The notes beneath the pieces are model-generated. The model was given only the letters and a program-made list of their open reading frames with translations, was not told the DNA's origin and did no database searches. This document shows, piece by piece, positions 1 to 9,609 of a DNA stretch of 64,000 nt; position 1 is the stretch's first letter, and each line of letters starts with the position of its first letter. The stretch lies in NCBI GenBank assembly GCA_963763885.1, contig CAVXQD010000007.1:372001-436000 (forward strand), written 5' to 3'. Source of the stretch: JANNBN01 sp963763885. GTDB taxonomy: Bacteria > Actinomycetota > Acidimicrobiia > Acidimicrobiales > JANYDT01. The position numbers were made by a program, and so were the translations under genes.

Positions 1-2259
1 CGCAACAGGCTCTGCGCGGCGGGCAGAGACTGCACGGCTTGCGGCCAGCGCGCCCGCCCTTGCGCAGACCAACCTTTCCCTTGGTCTCCTTGCTGCGGCG
101 GAGAGTTTTCGACGCGAGCAGTCGCCAGAAACGGTTGGCGCCTTGCAGCGAGTTCTGATCGCGCAAGATCGCATTCTTGGGTTCGTCGGCTCGGGGCGTT
201 CCTACGTCGCGGTCGACATCAACGACACCACCATTTTCGGTCTCCGCGACGGATCGATTGACCGATGGAACCTGTCAACACTTGACGAACTTGCGTCGCT
301 GGACATCCCCGCCAAGCCGTTGGCGCCCTACGCCCTTGCCCAACGTCGAGCGTTTTCAATAGGCGGCGATTACGCCACAGTCAGGTTTGCGGATCTGTCC
401 ACAGTCATCGTCGGTCTCAAGGATTCGATCGTTCGACCATTGCCCGCCACGGTGGCGGCAACCGTTTCACCGGACGGTCGTCAGGTAGCGATTGTTTCGG
501 CAGACTTGGCTGTCCATCTGCTGGATACAGGCAGCCTTGTCCAGCGATGGGCGACGGCAGTTCCGACTGACCAGACCTACGCGGATCAGGCGTCGATGCC
601 CGGGCCGCCGGGACCGGCTCTCCCTACTGCCCCGCTGTTCGCAGAAGTCGCCTTCGTTGGCGGGGGTGACCTGCTGAGCTCACGCGGCGCGCGGGTGCAA
701 CGGCTGTCTGGAGTTGATGGACGCACGTTGAGCGAGGCCGGCGAGCGATTCGCCTTGACGTATGTTTCCGAACGGGTTGGTCAACGGTGGATTGGGCGCT
801 CTTTCCGGCACGGTTTGGATGGAAGCCCGCGGGGACCGAATCATCAGCGGCGGCTTTGCCAGCATCGGCGAGTGGGATGCGAACAAGCTTGAATCGCTGA
901 CCCAGGCCTTCGTCTGGCGTGGAAACGCGGCTGGGACCGGTCTCAGCGCAGACATCGCCGCGCTTCAGCCGGGACGCGCCGTGATTGCCCGTCGTGATGG
1001 GAACGTGCTGGAGATAGATGCCGCTACCGGGGAACAGGTCGGCGAACCGATCGACGTACAGGTTGGCCTGTTACGCAGCGTTGCATCGGCTCCCGATTTT
1101 GGACGGGTACTGGCTGGGGGGTCTGACGGAATTGCGGTCCTCAGCTTCAACGGAGACCGTCTCCTCGCACGAGCGTTTGCCACTCGGCCCGGCGTCGGTT
1201 TCGCGAGCGGAGTGCGTGAGGGTGCTGGCTGGTTGACAACCATCGACGCGGCAGCCCAACTTGGTGACAGCGCTCCGGCAATGGTGGAGTCGTACTGCCC
1301 GGATGACCGTACTCAGGTGTGTCAGCCTCGAACCTCCCGGGAATCACGACCGTCGGATTCGTGGTGGGCCTCACGCGAGCGTCGGTCCGTGTGGGACAGG
1401 GTTGGCAACCGCGTCGTGTTCTATCCGTCGAGAGCGGGAGAAGCGACAACCACGTTCGAAAAAGTTGGTTGGGCATCGGGACCATCGGTCTCACCACTCG
1501 GTGGGCCGTGGATCACATTGATGAGCACGCCAACGTTTCCTCGGCCCGACAAACCGGCGCAAGTTTTTCGGGTCCAGCGCACGGACAACAATGCGGAACT
1601 TGCCAGGATCGTCAGTCCCGGAGTGGAAACTGGATGGGACGGCTTTGCGTCGCCCGGCGGGCGTGACTTCATCATCGTCAATCGCAACTCGGGCGACTCG
1701 ATGACAATCGATACAACAACGTGGAAGCTGGTAACCACTCCGCCTTTTCCTGCCGGGTCTGCCATCAGCGGTTCGTTCGACCGCAGCGGCAGAGCGAGTC
1801 CTGACAATTGCGAAAGACGGTACACATACGATCTGGTCGTGGCCGGAACGAACCGTCATCCGCCGGTTTCCGGGAGACAACAGCCTGTCCAACCCGTGGG
1901 CGGAAGGTGGTTCAGAGTTCTTCGAAAACCCTCAGTACATGGTCACGGCGTTCGACGCACAAGGACGGCTGTGGGACCTCGCTGCTGGCCAACCGGTTGG
2001 GGCGCCGTTTCCAGGAACTGGAGAATACGTTGCGGCTGCACCGGTCCCGGTGCTGTTCACTCACCTCACGGGTCAACACGGGTTGCTGTGGGATCTCGAT
2101 GTTTCAACGTGGTTCGATCGAACATGCAAAGCCGCAGGACGCAACATGACCTTGTTGGAATGGGAACGCAATGGACCGAGGGACTCGCCGTACCGAGCGA
2201 CGTGCCCACAGTGGCCCGGCGCAAAGCTCCCCGCAGGTGAGGCAACATCCGAAGGCTAG
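1..2259 (+). pseudogene. WD40-repeat regulator of the BTAD/nSTAND type, 3' part, frame broken twice
   Basis: The frame is open from the window edge, so the N-terminal part (normally a DNA-binding BTAD domain and an NTPase) lies outside. The first residues resemble the linker helix of this family (AxxNLSLGLLLAxES pattern, then SPETVGALQ). Beta-propeller strands follow, and the C-terminal signature WDLD...CxxAGRNMTLLEWER...YRATCPQWP is intact at 2090-2220. The coding frame changes near 760 and again near 1797, each time as if one extra base were present; removing one C at about 1801 restores SGRAS-LTIAKDG. Function is inferred from the family: a large signalling ATPase/regulator with a WD40 sensor. 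Either a pseudogene or a sequence with two single-base errors. It ends flush against the convergent HxlR gene. Confidence 0.75.
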
Positions 2260-2958
2260 CTATGCGCGCTTACCACCTACAGCGGGAGCGAACTCGCCGG
2301 GACCCAACTTGTAGATCGAACGGAAGTTGGCCAGCGCCTCGGCTGAACCGGTCCAGGTGATGGTTCCATCGCGGACAAGGTCATCGAACGTGTGCAGGTG
2401 CTGGCGGATTTCGATCCATGCGCGAGATGGTGCCGTGATGAGCAGATCGGGGGCAGCGGATTCATCGACAACGTGGGCGTTGGGATCGAGCGTGAATACT
2501 GCGCCGTCGACCCTGATCTCGTAGCGCTGGTCAGTGTCAACAGAGCTTGCGGCCGTGGGGTCGTGATACGCGGTGATGGCACCAACGATGGTGAGTTGGG
2601 GCCGCTCGATGGGTTGTTCGCTGTTGTGTTTCGTAGGCAGTTCGACGAAGGGCATGCCGAAGCGCAGCAGCGACGACAACACGGGCAGCGCCCGGTGGCC
2701 AAGCGGGCCGAGGGCGTAGAGGTTGCGGCGGCTGGGCGGGTCCGAGGGGACCGTTTCCACCAGGCCGTCTTGCGACATGGACCGCAGCCGATCAGTCAGC
2801 ACGGTTGCGGCGATGCCAGGCAGGTTGCGCTGCAGGTCACTGAAGCGCTGCGGACCAACGCTGAGTTCGCGCACGATGAGCATGGTCCACCGGTCTCCCA
2901 GCAGGTCCAGGCCGCGGGCGATGGGGCAGTTCTGCTTATAGGGAACAGGTGTGGACAT
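2260..2958 (-). CDS. HxlR-family transcriptional regulator with C-terminal SCP2-like domain
   Basis: The 232-residue protein starts with an HxlR winged-helix domain (about residues 8-100: CPIARGLDLLGDRWTMLIVR, then RFSDLQRNLPGIA and the wing with PSRRNLYALGPLG). Cys10 sits at the position of the conserved, sometimes redox-active cysteine. Residues about 120-225 resemble an SCP2/sterol-carrier-like fold, a fusion seen in actinobacterial HxlR proteins, which may bind a hydrophobic ligand. It is divergent from an MFS exporter across 64 bp that holds TAGTTTCAAACTA-type dyads, so it probably controls itself and the exporter. Ligand unknown. Confidence 0.88.
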   Translation of the reverse strand: MSTPVPYKQNCPIARGLDLLGDRWTMLIVRELSVGPQRFSDLQRNLPGIAATVLTDRLRSMSQDGLVETVPSDPPSRRNLYALGPLGHRALPVLSSLLRFGMPFVELPTKHNSEQPIERPQLTIVGAITAYHDPTAASSVDTDQRYEIRVDGAVFTLDPNAHVVDESAAPDLLITAPSRAWIEIRQHLHTFDDLVRDGTITWTGSAEALANFRSIYKLGPGEFAPAVGGKRA

Positions 2959-2983
2959 CGGGGGAACTCCTCGACAGAAAACT

Positions 2984-3023
2984 CTACTTGCTTGAAGCTA
3001 CCAATGTTAGTAGTTTCAAACTA
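2984..3023. promoter_or_regulatory. Candidate HxlR operator between regulator and exporter
   Basis: A perfect dyad TAGTTT-C-AAACTA lies at 3011-3023 and touches the exporter start codon. A related site, CTTGAAGCTA, lies at 2991-3000 (TAGCTTCAAG on the other strand), about two helical turns away. Two similar sites in a divergent promoter fit a dimeric repressor. No clear Shine-Dalgarno sequence precedes the exporter start. Binding is inference. Confidence 0.45.
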
Positions 3024-4423
3024 TGAATTCTGATCAAGCTGTCTCGCCGCCGGCACAGCGTGCGATGACCCGTCACGAGCGCGTGGTCCTGCTTTCCACG
3101 GGCCTGGCCGTGTTCGCCGTTTTCTTGGATACCACCATCGGGTTCGTCACCTTCCAAGCGATTGGACGCACGTTCCCAACATCGCCGTCCACGTTGTCGT
3201 GGGTGCTGAATGCATACACACTTACTTTCGGCGCAATGCTGATTCCGGCGGGGCGGCTTGCGGATCGAATTGGTCGACGACGAGTATTCCTGATGGGCGT
3301 GGTGGTGTTCACCGTCGGGTCCATGGCATGCGGGTTGGCTCCCAGCCTTGGACTACTGATCGCCGCCGAAGCGCTTGAGGCCATTGGCGCGGCGATGCTC
3401 ATCCCGTCCTCGTTGGCGCTCCTACTGAACTCGTTCGCCGCATCCCGGATCCCGGTGGTGGTCGCCATCTGGGGCGCAATCAGCGCATCGGCCGGAGCGG
3501 CAGGGCCACCACTTGGGGCGCTACTTGTTGGGCACCTGTCATGGCGGTGGGCCTTCTTCATCAACCTTCCGGTCGGCATCTTCAGCTACTTCTTGGGCCG
3601 TCGGGTTCTGACGGAGAGCCGCGAGGCAACCGCTGGTCGACTCCCCGATCCGCTCACGGTGGGACTGCTTGCCATCGGCATGGCCAGCCTCACGCTGGGC
3701 ATCGTCCAGACCGACCAGTGGGGCTGGGTGGGTGCGCGCACGATCGGTGCTTTGGTGTTTGGGTTCGCGCTCCTCGGCGCATTTGTGCTGCGTGCGCGGG
3801 CCATCCCTAACCCGGTGTTGCGCCTCGAGCTGTTCCACAACCGCGACTTCACGTGGGCCAACATCGCAGCGCTGGTATTTGCCATCGGGTTCAACGCGAT
3901 GTTCCTCAGCAACGTGCTGTTTCTCACCACGGTGTGGAAGTACTCGATTGTGCGTGCAGGGTTGGCCATCGCGATCGGCCCAGCAATCGTTGCGCTCACC
4001 GCACCACGGTTCGGTCGGCTGGCCGGCCGCGTTGGCCAGCGATCACTCCTCATCCCGGGAGGCTTGGTCTACGGCGCCAGCGGGCTGATTCTGCTCTCGC
4101 TGGTTGGCACCGCTCCGTCCTACGTCACGCAGTATCTTCCGGCCGTCGTCTGCTCCGCATTGGGTGTGGCCATGTGCTTCCCGCAATTCTCCTCCGCCGC
4201 TGCCGCCACACTCCCGGCGGATCAGTATGGGTCTGGCAGTGCCGTGGTGCAGGCCACTCGATACCTGGGTGGATCGTTTGGCATCGCACTGGTGATTGCG
4301 TTCACCACTGCCAAGACAGGCATCGACGGGTTCCGTCACGTCTGGATACTCATCGCCGCCGTCGGCCTCATCGTCAGCATCGCCAGCACGCAACTCACCC
4401 GCCGCAAGGCCCGCCTCCCTTAG
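3023..4423 (+). CDS. MFS drug exporter, DHA2/EmrB-QacA type
   Basis: A 466-residue polytopic inner-membrane protein with about 14 predicted helices, the length and pattern of DHA2 proton-coupled exporters. Motif A is visible at the loop 2-3 position (GRLADRIGRRRVFLMG, near residue 77) and a motif-C-like Gly/Ala-rich stretch follows (GAISASAGAAGPPLGALLVG, near 152). The substrate cannot be read from sequence; antibiotics, dyes or other lipophilic compounds are usual. Divergent from the HxlR gene, its likely repressor. An alternative start is the Met at 3065, just before the first helix. Confidence 0.88.
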   Translation: MNSDQAVSPPAQRAMTRHERVVLLSTGLAVFAVFLDTTIGFVTFQAIGRTFPTSPSTLSWVLNAYTLTFGAMLIPAGRLADRIGRRRVFLMGVVVFTVGSMACGLAPSLGLLIAAEALEAIGAAMLIPSSLALLLNSFAASRIPVVVAIWGAISASAGAAGPPLGALLVGHLSWRWAFFINLPVGIFSYFLGRRVLTESREATAGRLPDPLTVGLLAIGMASLTLGIVQTDQWGWVGARTIGALVFGFALLGAFVLRARAIPNPVLRLELFHNRDFTWANIAALVFAIGFNAMFLSNVLFLTTVWKYSIVRAGLAIAIGPAIVALTAPRFGRLAGRVGQRSLLIPGGLVYGASGLILLSLVGTAPSYVTQYLPAVVCSALGVAMCFPQFSSAAAATLPADQYGSGSAVVQATRYLGGSFGIALVIAFTTAKTGIDGFRHVWILIAAVGLIVSIASTQLTRRKARLP

Positions 4424-4573
4424 CCGGTCCGGGCTTCATTCAGGTGTCAGTTATCGCGCCAATCCGACCAAAAAGTGACAGGTCAAACTGGCGGGCCGAC
4501 AACGATGAAACCTTGGGCGAGCAGTACGATCGGGCAAGAGGAGCACCAGCCGTCAGAGAGGCGACTGTCCGAC

Positions 4574-5260
4574 ATGCGCCAACGAAACCCGAACACAGAA
4601 GAAACGCGAGCGTTGCTGTTGGCCACGGGGCGTCGACTCTTGGTGGAACGAGGGATTCCCGTTGAGGTGAAGTCCGTCTCGCTGGTGGATGTGGCAAAAG
4701 CTGCCGGGCGAACCACCGGGTCGGCCTATCAGCTGTGGAAGACGCAGGAAGCGTTTCATCGTGAGCTTGCGAGCTTCTCCTTACGTGACACCGCGTATGC
4801 CGATGCCAGCCTGATGATCGAAGTGGTCACCCGGCACTTGGAGAATCAATCCCCGTTGCCGTTGCTGCTCCGAGACGTGGCAAACACGTATCTGGACAGC
4901 GTTTTGCAATCACGCGAGTTCTTTGTGTTCTCCCATTTCTGGGCAGTAGCAATCGACGAGCCAGACATCCGAACAGCGATGGCCGAAAGCTATGCCACGT
5001 ACCAGCGTCTGAACAAGCATTTGATGGAAGTTGTTCTGCACACATATGGGCGTAGCTTGAAACCACACCTAACCATCGATGACCTGGCCGTAGCCGTGGG
5101 CGCACTTTTCGAGGGGTACGTCCTGCGCTACAAGATCAGCCCAGAGTTGGCGGAGAAGAACATCGTCCGCATGGAATACCCCACGGCCTACCGAACCGGA
5201 TGGAACAGCTTCGGCTGCGCCGTGGAGGCACTCGCCATGCAGTTCACTCAAGAAGCCTGA
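4574..5260 (+). CDS. TetR-family transcriptional regulator
   Basis: From the Met at 4574 (MRQRNPNTEETRALLL) the product is 228 residues. The N-terminal helix-turn-helix spans about residues 8-55 (TRALLLATGRRLLVERG ... VSLVDVAKAAGRTTGSAYQLW), with the usual recognition-helix aromatic replaced by QLW. The remaining helices form a ligand-binding domain that matches nothing specific. The frame stays open upstream to an ATG at 4475, but that extra stretch has no domain character. No obvious target gene is adjacent; the next + strand gene is almost 800 bp away. Confidence 0.8.
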   Translation: MRQRNPNTEETRALLLATGRRLLVERGIPVEVKSVSLVDVAKAAGRTTGSAYQLWKTQEAFHRELASFSLRDTAYADASLMIEVVTRHLENQSPLPLLLRDVANTYLDSVLQSREFFVFSHFWAVAIDEPDIRTAMAESYATYQRLNKHLMEVVLHTYGRSLKPHLTIDDLAVAVGALFEGYVLRYKISPELAEKNIVRMEYPTAYRTGWNSFGCAVEALAMQFTQEA

Positions 5261-5300
5261 GCGACTACAGAAGCTTGAGCGACACAGAAGCTTGAGCGAC
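5251..5300 (+). repeat. Short tandem repeat running out of the TetR 3' end
   Basis: AGAAGCTTGAGCGAC occurs at 5269-5283 and 5286-5300, and a one-mismatch copy (AGAAGCCTGAGCGAC) at 5251-5265 contains the TetR stop codon. The pattern looks like slippage duplication of the gene end. A separate small dyad CGTAGA-ATA-TCTACG lies at 5377-5391 in the same 185-bp gap. Confidence 0.7.
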
Positions 5301-5445
5301 GCGGCGAGGCCGAGTGACGCCAAGGTCTTGCGACGATCCCGCCCATGCAATCGTCGCAAGCCCCGCGGTCGGTTTGCGTAGAATATCTACGTAAGACTAC
5401 GGGCGCTGACCCCCATGGTCCAGTCATTTCAGGTAGCGACGTCGG

Positions 5446-5898
5446 TCACTCCGGTGCGCGGCCGGGGGCCGGCGACACCACATCGTCCGGAGCCAGACCC
5501 TCGCTTGGCTCGAAGATGTTCTCCGAATCGGGAACCAAATCAGGCACCACCGAATCCGGCACGACTGGGTCGAAGGGGACCGTTGCAACCGGCTCAAACG
5601 TGTCGATGAGGGGAAGTTCATTCACCGGGACACTGGCCGCCGGAACAGTGGCCGCCGGAACAGTGGCCTCCGGAACAGTGGCCGCAGGTTGCGTAGTAGC
5701 GGAGGGACCGCGATCCCACACCTCAGGGTTGGCAACCCATGGCGCCAGGGCGACAAACACCATCATCAGCACGCGTTGCCAAGGGCGTCGGCCTCGGAAC
5801 CATCTCAATGCGGGGAGAACTGGCCGCAGAACCGGTCGAAGTACTCGTCGAAGTAGTGCTTGGCGCACAGGTCCCACTCTGTTCGCGCCGGGCGCCAT
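5446..5898 (-). CDS. Hypothetical membrane-anchored protein with Pro/Val/Thr-rich tail
   Basis: A 150-residue protein: Arg-rich N-terminus (about residues 1-40), one predicted membrane helix (WQRVLMMVFVALAPWVA, about 41-58), then a low-complexity extracytoplasmic tail with repeated ATVPA/ATVPE units (about 70-92) followed by an acidic Pro/Val/Asp-rich stretch. The Arg-rich start and single helix give an N-in, C-out topology. No family recognised. It is divergent from the SGNH hydrolase gene with about 150 bp between starts, so shared regulation is possible. The repeat (period 15 bases, near 5637-5690) could vary in copy number. Confidence 0.55.
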   Translation of the reverse strand: MAPGANRVGPVRQALLRRVLRPVLRPVLPALRWFRGRRPWQRVLMMVFVALAPWVANPEVWDRGPSATTQPAATVPEATVPAATVPAASVPVNELPLIDTFEPVATVPFDPVVPDSVVPDLVPDSENIFEPSEGLAPDDVVSPAPGRAPE

Positions 5899-6051
5899 TG
5901 GAACCTCCGCTGGTCAGTCGCTTCACTTTTCAGCGTAACAACCGACCTCAGCGAACACGGCGATACCCGACTAGCGGGCGTGCGATAACTGCAGCCGTTA
6001 CGCTCGCCCCGGGAGACGTGACGGATCTCGTCTCTCTGGAGGGACGTGACC

Positions 6052-8058
6052 ATGAGTTCACCCGCATCCGCAGCCCCACCCGCAGGGCTTGCGGTTCCTG
6101 TGCCCGACAAGACGGCCGCTGCCGTGCGGCTGATCCTGTCAGCGCTGCTGCTCACCGTGTTCCTGATCGTGGTCAGAGACGGGCTGCCAACCTCGATTGA
6201 AGTTCTCTTTGGCGTCGTGCTGATTGGACTCCTTGGAGGATTTCGTGCGCGGCATCCCACCAAACTGAAGTTCTCCCGGTCGCTGTTGGTGTTGCTTCTC
6301 GCCGCAGCCGGGATTGCGGCCGTGGCAGCCATCGTGGCCAACGACCGCTCCGAGTTGGTCACCGTTGTGGCGGCGCTCACCGGGGTCATGGCGATCGGCG
6401 ACGCCGTCCTTGAATTGCGCAAGGCGCCGTGGGCTGTGCCGCTGGGGTGGGTTGTGGCGATCGTGGGGGCAAGTGCCGGCCTGTTCGGTGCATTCGCCGG
6501 CAGGTCTGCGTGGCTCCTGATCTCGTTTGTGCTGGCGCCGGTGGCGATCACGTTGGTGACCGCAACCTTTGCAGGAAACCCGCGATCCAACCTCCTGGCC
6601 AGGATCGTTGCATGGCCGCGCACGAAGCGGCGCCTGTTGGTATCTGTACTTATTGTCTGCGGTGGCCTGCTCTTGTGGTGGGCGATGTCAGGCGCCTGGC
6701 TGTACGCACTCGGCCTCGGCCTGCTCACGTTCATCATGGTGAACTTCATCGTTGCCAACACCAACGCGGACATCATCGCCCTTGCGGCCGTTGTGTCGTT
6801 CGCGTGGGCGCTGCAACCACGCGTGACCTCAGATCCTTCTGAGCACCTCCCAACTTCCGGACCAGCACTGGTAGCAATTGGCGACTCGTATCAATCCGGC
6901 GAGGGCTCCCCGGTCTTCATCAACGGCACGAATCAGGCCAACCTTGCGGACCGGCTGGACAACAAGTGCCGTCGAGCATCCACCGCGTATCCCGTGCTTC
7001 TTGCCGAGGGAATTGGCGGGGCGGAGCGCCAACGGCTGACGTTTGTGTCGTGCTCGGGCGCAGTGGCGGCAGACATTCTGGTTTCCAGCCAGTACGAAGG
7101 TGAAGGCGCACCCGATAGTGCTGTTATCCGCGGTGGTCGTCTGGTGAGGCGGGGCCCGTCGCAACTTGCCATGGCAGCCCGCACCGGCGACGTTGCCACG
7201 GTGCTGGTGTCGATCGGGGGGAACGACATCGGCTTCGGCGACCTCGTTGAAGCCTGCCTGGGGCCAACCGACTGCTCCACAGACGATTCGGCCAAAATCA
7301 TCGCATCGTTGCTGATCCACTATCAGAAGGACCTCGAAAGGTCCGATCTCTTCGGGAAAATTGGGACCGCCTTTGTCAACGCTCGGCTGGTGTTGGTGCC
7401 ATACCCACTGCCGGTTGCAGATACGCGATGCATGTGGTCGCCAATGAAGACAACGGAACACGCCACCATCATCGGCATCGTGAAGAACCTCAACCGCATC
7501 AACTTCGCCGCAGCCTCTGCCGCCGGTTTCCAGCTGGCAGACACACAATCCGCGTTCGTGTACTCCGTCCCGGCGAGGGGCAAGGTGTCAACGAAAATTG
7601 TTGACCGACGCATCTGCGGGAATGGAAACATCGGCAGCGCAGTCAACCTGTTTTCACTCAACCCAGAATCCAATCCCCTGCATCAAGTTGCGTACCCAAC
7701 CAACTGGTTTCACAACAGCGTGCACCCAACCCCACTTGGCCATCGGCTGATCGCCAACCGCTTGGTTGCAAGCATCGTTGATTGCGCCAAGCCGCCGACT
7801 GATGCCACGTACTCGTCTGCCAGTGCATGCGAAGAGCCAGACCTGGGAACCGTCGGCGACTGCATAACCCGTGCGAACTGCGAGCAGGCCCTGCGTGACG
7901 TGGACAACACCGAATTCCGCAACTTCCTGTTGAAACTGTTGGCCGGACTCTTTCTCGTCACCGCAGCAGCCATACTCACCCACCAACCCATTCGCAGACT
8001 GGTCGAACCACTGGGCAAAGCGCTGGGCGACCTCCTCCGGAGATCGCTGCCCGTCTAA
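6052..8058 (+). CDS. Membrane-anchored SGNH/GDSL-type hydrolase
   Basis: The start is ATG 6052, eight bases after a GGAGGG ribosome site, giving 668 residues. About residues 20-265 form a multi-helix membrane domain. An extracytoplasmic SGNH hydrolase domain follows, with block I GDSYQSGEG (Ser near 278), block III GGNDIGF (near 388) and the catalytic His block HPTPLGH (near 556). One more helix lies near residues 625-645. Several Cys in the hydrolase domain suggest disulfides. SGNH enzymes cleave or transfer esters (lipids, acetyl groups on glycans); the substrate is unknown. The large N-terminal membrane domain fused to SGNH recalls O-acetyltransferases, but the hydrolase resembles secreted lipase-type SGNH proteins. 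Confidence 0.8.
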   Translation: MSSPASAAPPAGLAVPVPDKTAAAVRLILSALLLTVFLIVVRDGLPTSIEVLFGVVLIGLLGGFRARHPTKLKFSRSLLVLLLAAAGIAAVAAIVANDRSELVTVVAALTGVMAIGDAVLELRKAPWAVPLGWVVAIVGASAGLFGAFAGRSAWLLISFVLAPVAITLVTATFAGNPRSNLLARIVAWPRTKRRLLVSVLIVCGGLLLWWAMSGAWLYALGLGLLTFIMVNFIVANTNADIIALAAVVSFAWALQPRVTSDPSEHLPTSGPALVAIGDSYQSGEGSPVFINGTNQANLADRLDNKCRRASTAYPVLLAEGIGGAERQRLTFVSCSGAVAADILVSSQYEGEGAPDSAVIRGGRLVRRGPSQLAMAARTGDVATVLVSIGGNDIGFGDLVEACLGPTDCSTDDSAKIIASLLIHYQKDLERSDLFGKIGTAFVNARLVLVPYPLPVADTRCMWSPMKTTEHATIIGIVKNLNRINFAAASAAGFQLADTQSAFVYSVPARGKVSTKIVDRRICGNGNIGSAVNLFSLNPESNPLHQVAYPTNWFHNSVHPTPLGHRLIANRLVASIVDCAKPPTDATYSSASACEEPDLGTVGDCITRANCEQALRDVDNTEFRNFLLKLLAGLFLVTAAAILTHQPIRRLVEPLGKALGDLLRRSLPV

Positions 8059-8091
8059 TAAGCGTGGAGGACGACGGCGGATCCACATCCG

Positions 8092-9240
8092 TCAGATATG
8101 CGGACCCGTCGTCGTCAGCACGCGTGCGCTGAGGCGTGTGCAGTCATCGAACCAGTCGACAAACTCCGACCGTGTCTCCAATTGATCAACAGCTGTTTGC
8201 ATCAAGTCGCGGAACGAATCGATGCCGGTTGACTTGTAGGCATTGATGGTCTCGTCGCTCAATGCGGCGAGCGACCCGATGTCGAAGCGCGGGTCAAAGT
8301 CATATGCGATGGGTTTCATTGTCCCCATTTCAGTGATGACCAGCGGGTTCACTAACTGTGCCAACGGGCTTGCTTCAGTCAGCTGAGGCTGGAGGAGTTC
8401 TCGATACGATCCGCGGTCGTTCCACAAACCAGATGCTGGCGCCAAGTCACAGCGAATCCGGATGTGTGGAAACTCGTGCCCAAGGGCAATCGAGATAAGA
8501 AACAAGCGCGCCCTGTCCGCAAAGACCTCGTCAGGTAGCTGAGGTGGGGTTCCACCAGCAGTTCCGCCAACCCCTTTGGCAGCGGCACGGCCAGCCATTG
8601 CAACTGGCCGGAACTGGATTGCGCACACCCCGAGACCCGAAAGGTGCTCGACCAAGTCTGGCAACTGCGGAATGGTCGATCTGCTGGCCGATACCGCAGC
8701 GGCGACACGCACTCCTGCCGCACTGAGTCGCTGCACTGCGGCACTGGCCCGCTGAAACGCGTCCCGCCGACCGCGAATTTCGTTGTGGGAGGCAGCCAGA
8801 CCGTCGAAGCTGACCGCGACGCCATCCAGCGCCGCCATCAGCGGGTCGGCACGTTCCGAGACCAGCAACCCGTTGGTGATCATGGTGACCCGATACCCCA
8901 GTTGCTTGGCCCCTGAGACAACCTCAAGAAGCTGCGGGTACATCAGCGGTTCCCCACCGGACAGGCTGACATGCGAGTAGCCATGACGACGAAGCGTTGT
9001 CAGCGCTTCGTTGATCAGTCGGGCAGATAACCCGTCTCGGCGAGAGGGCCCGGACTCTGAGTAGCAGTGACTACACGCAAGATTGCAGCGGGCACTTGGG
9101 TGCAAGTGAATGATGCGATCCGGTGCAAAGCCCGACGAGGTGCCCGACGATTCGCCCGACGATTCGCCCGACGATTCGCCCGACTGGGACAAGGTGCCGG
9201 ACGTTGAGTCGTCCGGCAGGGGTTCAGCGTCCGAATCCAC
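8092..9240 (-). CDS. Radical SAM enzyme with small partner upstream
   Basis: The radical SAM cluster motif CNLACSHCYSESG (CxxxCxxC) binds the 4Fe-4S/SAM centre, and SGGEPLMYPQ is the SAM-binding GGE motif. A (beta/alpha)6 barrel follows. The C-terminus (NPLVITEMGTMKPIAYDFDPRFDIGSL) resembles the folded part of a SPASM/twitch domain but lacks the usual cysteine clusters, so auxiliary clusters are doubtful. The start is set at GTG 9240 because the frame further upstream overlaps the partner gene; the overlap with its stop is then 17 bases. Residues about 12-35 hold a Ser/Gly/Glu repeat (ESSG units) encoded by a 12-base tandem repeat. Likely role: modification of a peptide or small molecule. Start uncertain; an ATG at 9267 is possible. 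Confidence 0.72.
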   Translation of the reverse strand: MDSDAEPLPDDSTSGTLSQSGESSGESSGESSGTSSGFAPDRIIHLHPSARCNLACSHCYSESGPSRRDGLSARLINEALTTLRRHGYSHVSLSGGEPLMYPQLLEVVSGAKQLGYRVTMITNGLLVSERADPLMAALDGVAVSFDGLAASHNEIRGRRDAFQRASAAVQRLSAAGVRVAAAVSASRSTIPQLPDLVEHLSGLGVCAIQFRPVAMAGRAAAKGVGGTAGGTPPQLPDEVFADRARLFLISIALGHEFPHIRIRCDLAPASGLWNDRGSYRELLQPQLTEASPLAQLVNPLVITEMGTMKPIAYDFDPRFDIGSLAALSDETINAYKSTGIDSFRDLMQTAVDQLETRSEFVDWFDDCTRLSARVLTTTGPHI

Positions 9241-9547
9241 GCATCGGAACTTTCGCCTCGAGTTCATCAACGGCATACGCCACACGAACGCGGAACCGGT
9301 CCCAGTCGATGATGCCGTATGGAAACACTTCCCAGCGCACAACGCCGCGGTCATGATCCAGCATCTCCAGCGTGGGACGCTTATCGGTGAAATAGTCCAC
9401 GCAGATGCCATACATGCAGACATCAAAGCGGGCTATCTGAACTCCATCAAGGAGAACTCGGTCTGCAAGTGAGGCGATCACTTTGTCATCCAGCTGGTAG
9501 TTGGCCAAGCGATGGGACATACGTGTAGCAAGGTCTTTGGTCTTCAT
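9224..9547 (-). CDS. Small conserved-looking protein coupled to the radical SAM gene
   Basis: A 107-residue protein starting MKTKDLATRMSH at ATG 9547, with a GAGGA ribosome site nine bases upstream. It has a central FDVCMYGICVDYF segment with two Cys three residues apart, then a Trp/Tyr/Asp-rich region (EVFPYGIIDWDRFRVRV). Its stop lies inside the 5' end of the radical SAM gene, so the two are translationally coupled. I do not recognise a family. It may be a substrate, a recognition partner or an unrelated small enzyme. There is no signal peptide and no typical leader/core division. Confidence 0.6.
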   Translation of the reverse strand: MKTKDLATRMSHRLANYQLDDKVIASLADRVLLDGVQIARFDVCMYGICVDYFTDKRPTLEMLDHDRGVVRWEVFPYGIIDWDRFRVRVAYAVDELEAKVPMRGFGR

Positions 9548-9609
9548 GGCTGTGCTTCCTCGATCGTTGTGGTTGCGGGAATGGTGGGCTAACACCAACG
9601 CACGTCGGG

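Noticed and set aside
5805..6776. Minus-strand open frame of 323 codons
   Set aside because: Antisense to the SGNH hydrolase 5' part and lacks domain character.
8092..9547. Mycofactocin or PQQ cluster
   Set aside because: No mftA/mftB-type precursor, PqqD partner or glycosyltransferase accompanies this radical SAM gene, and the small partner does not resemble a known precursor.
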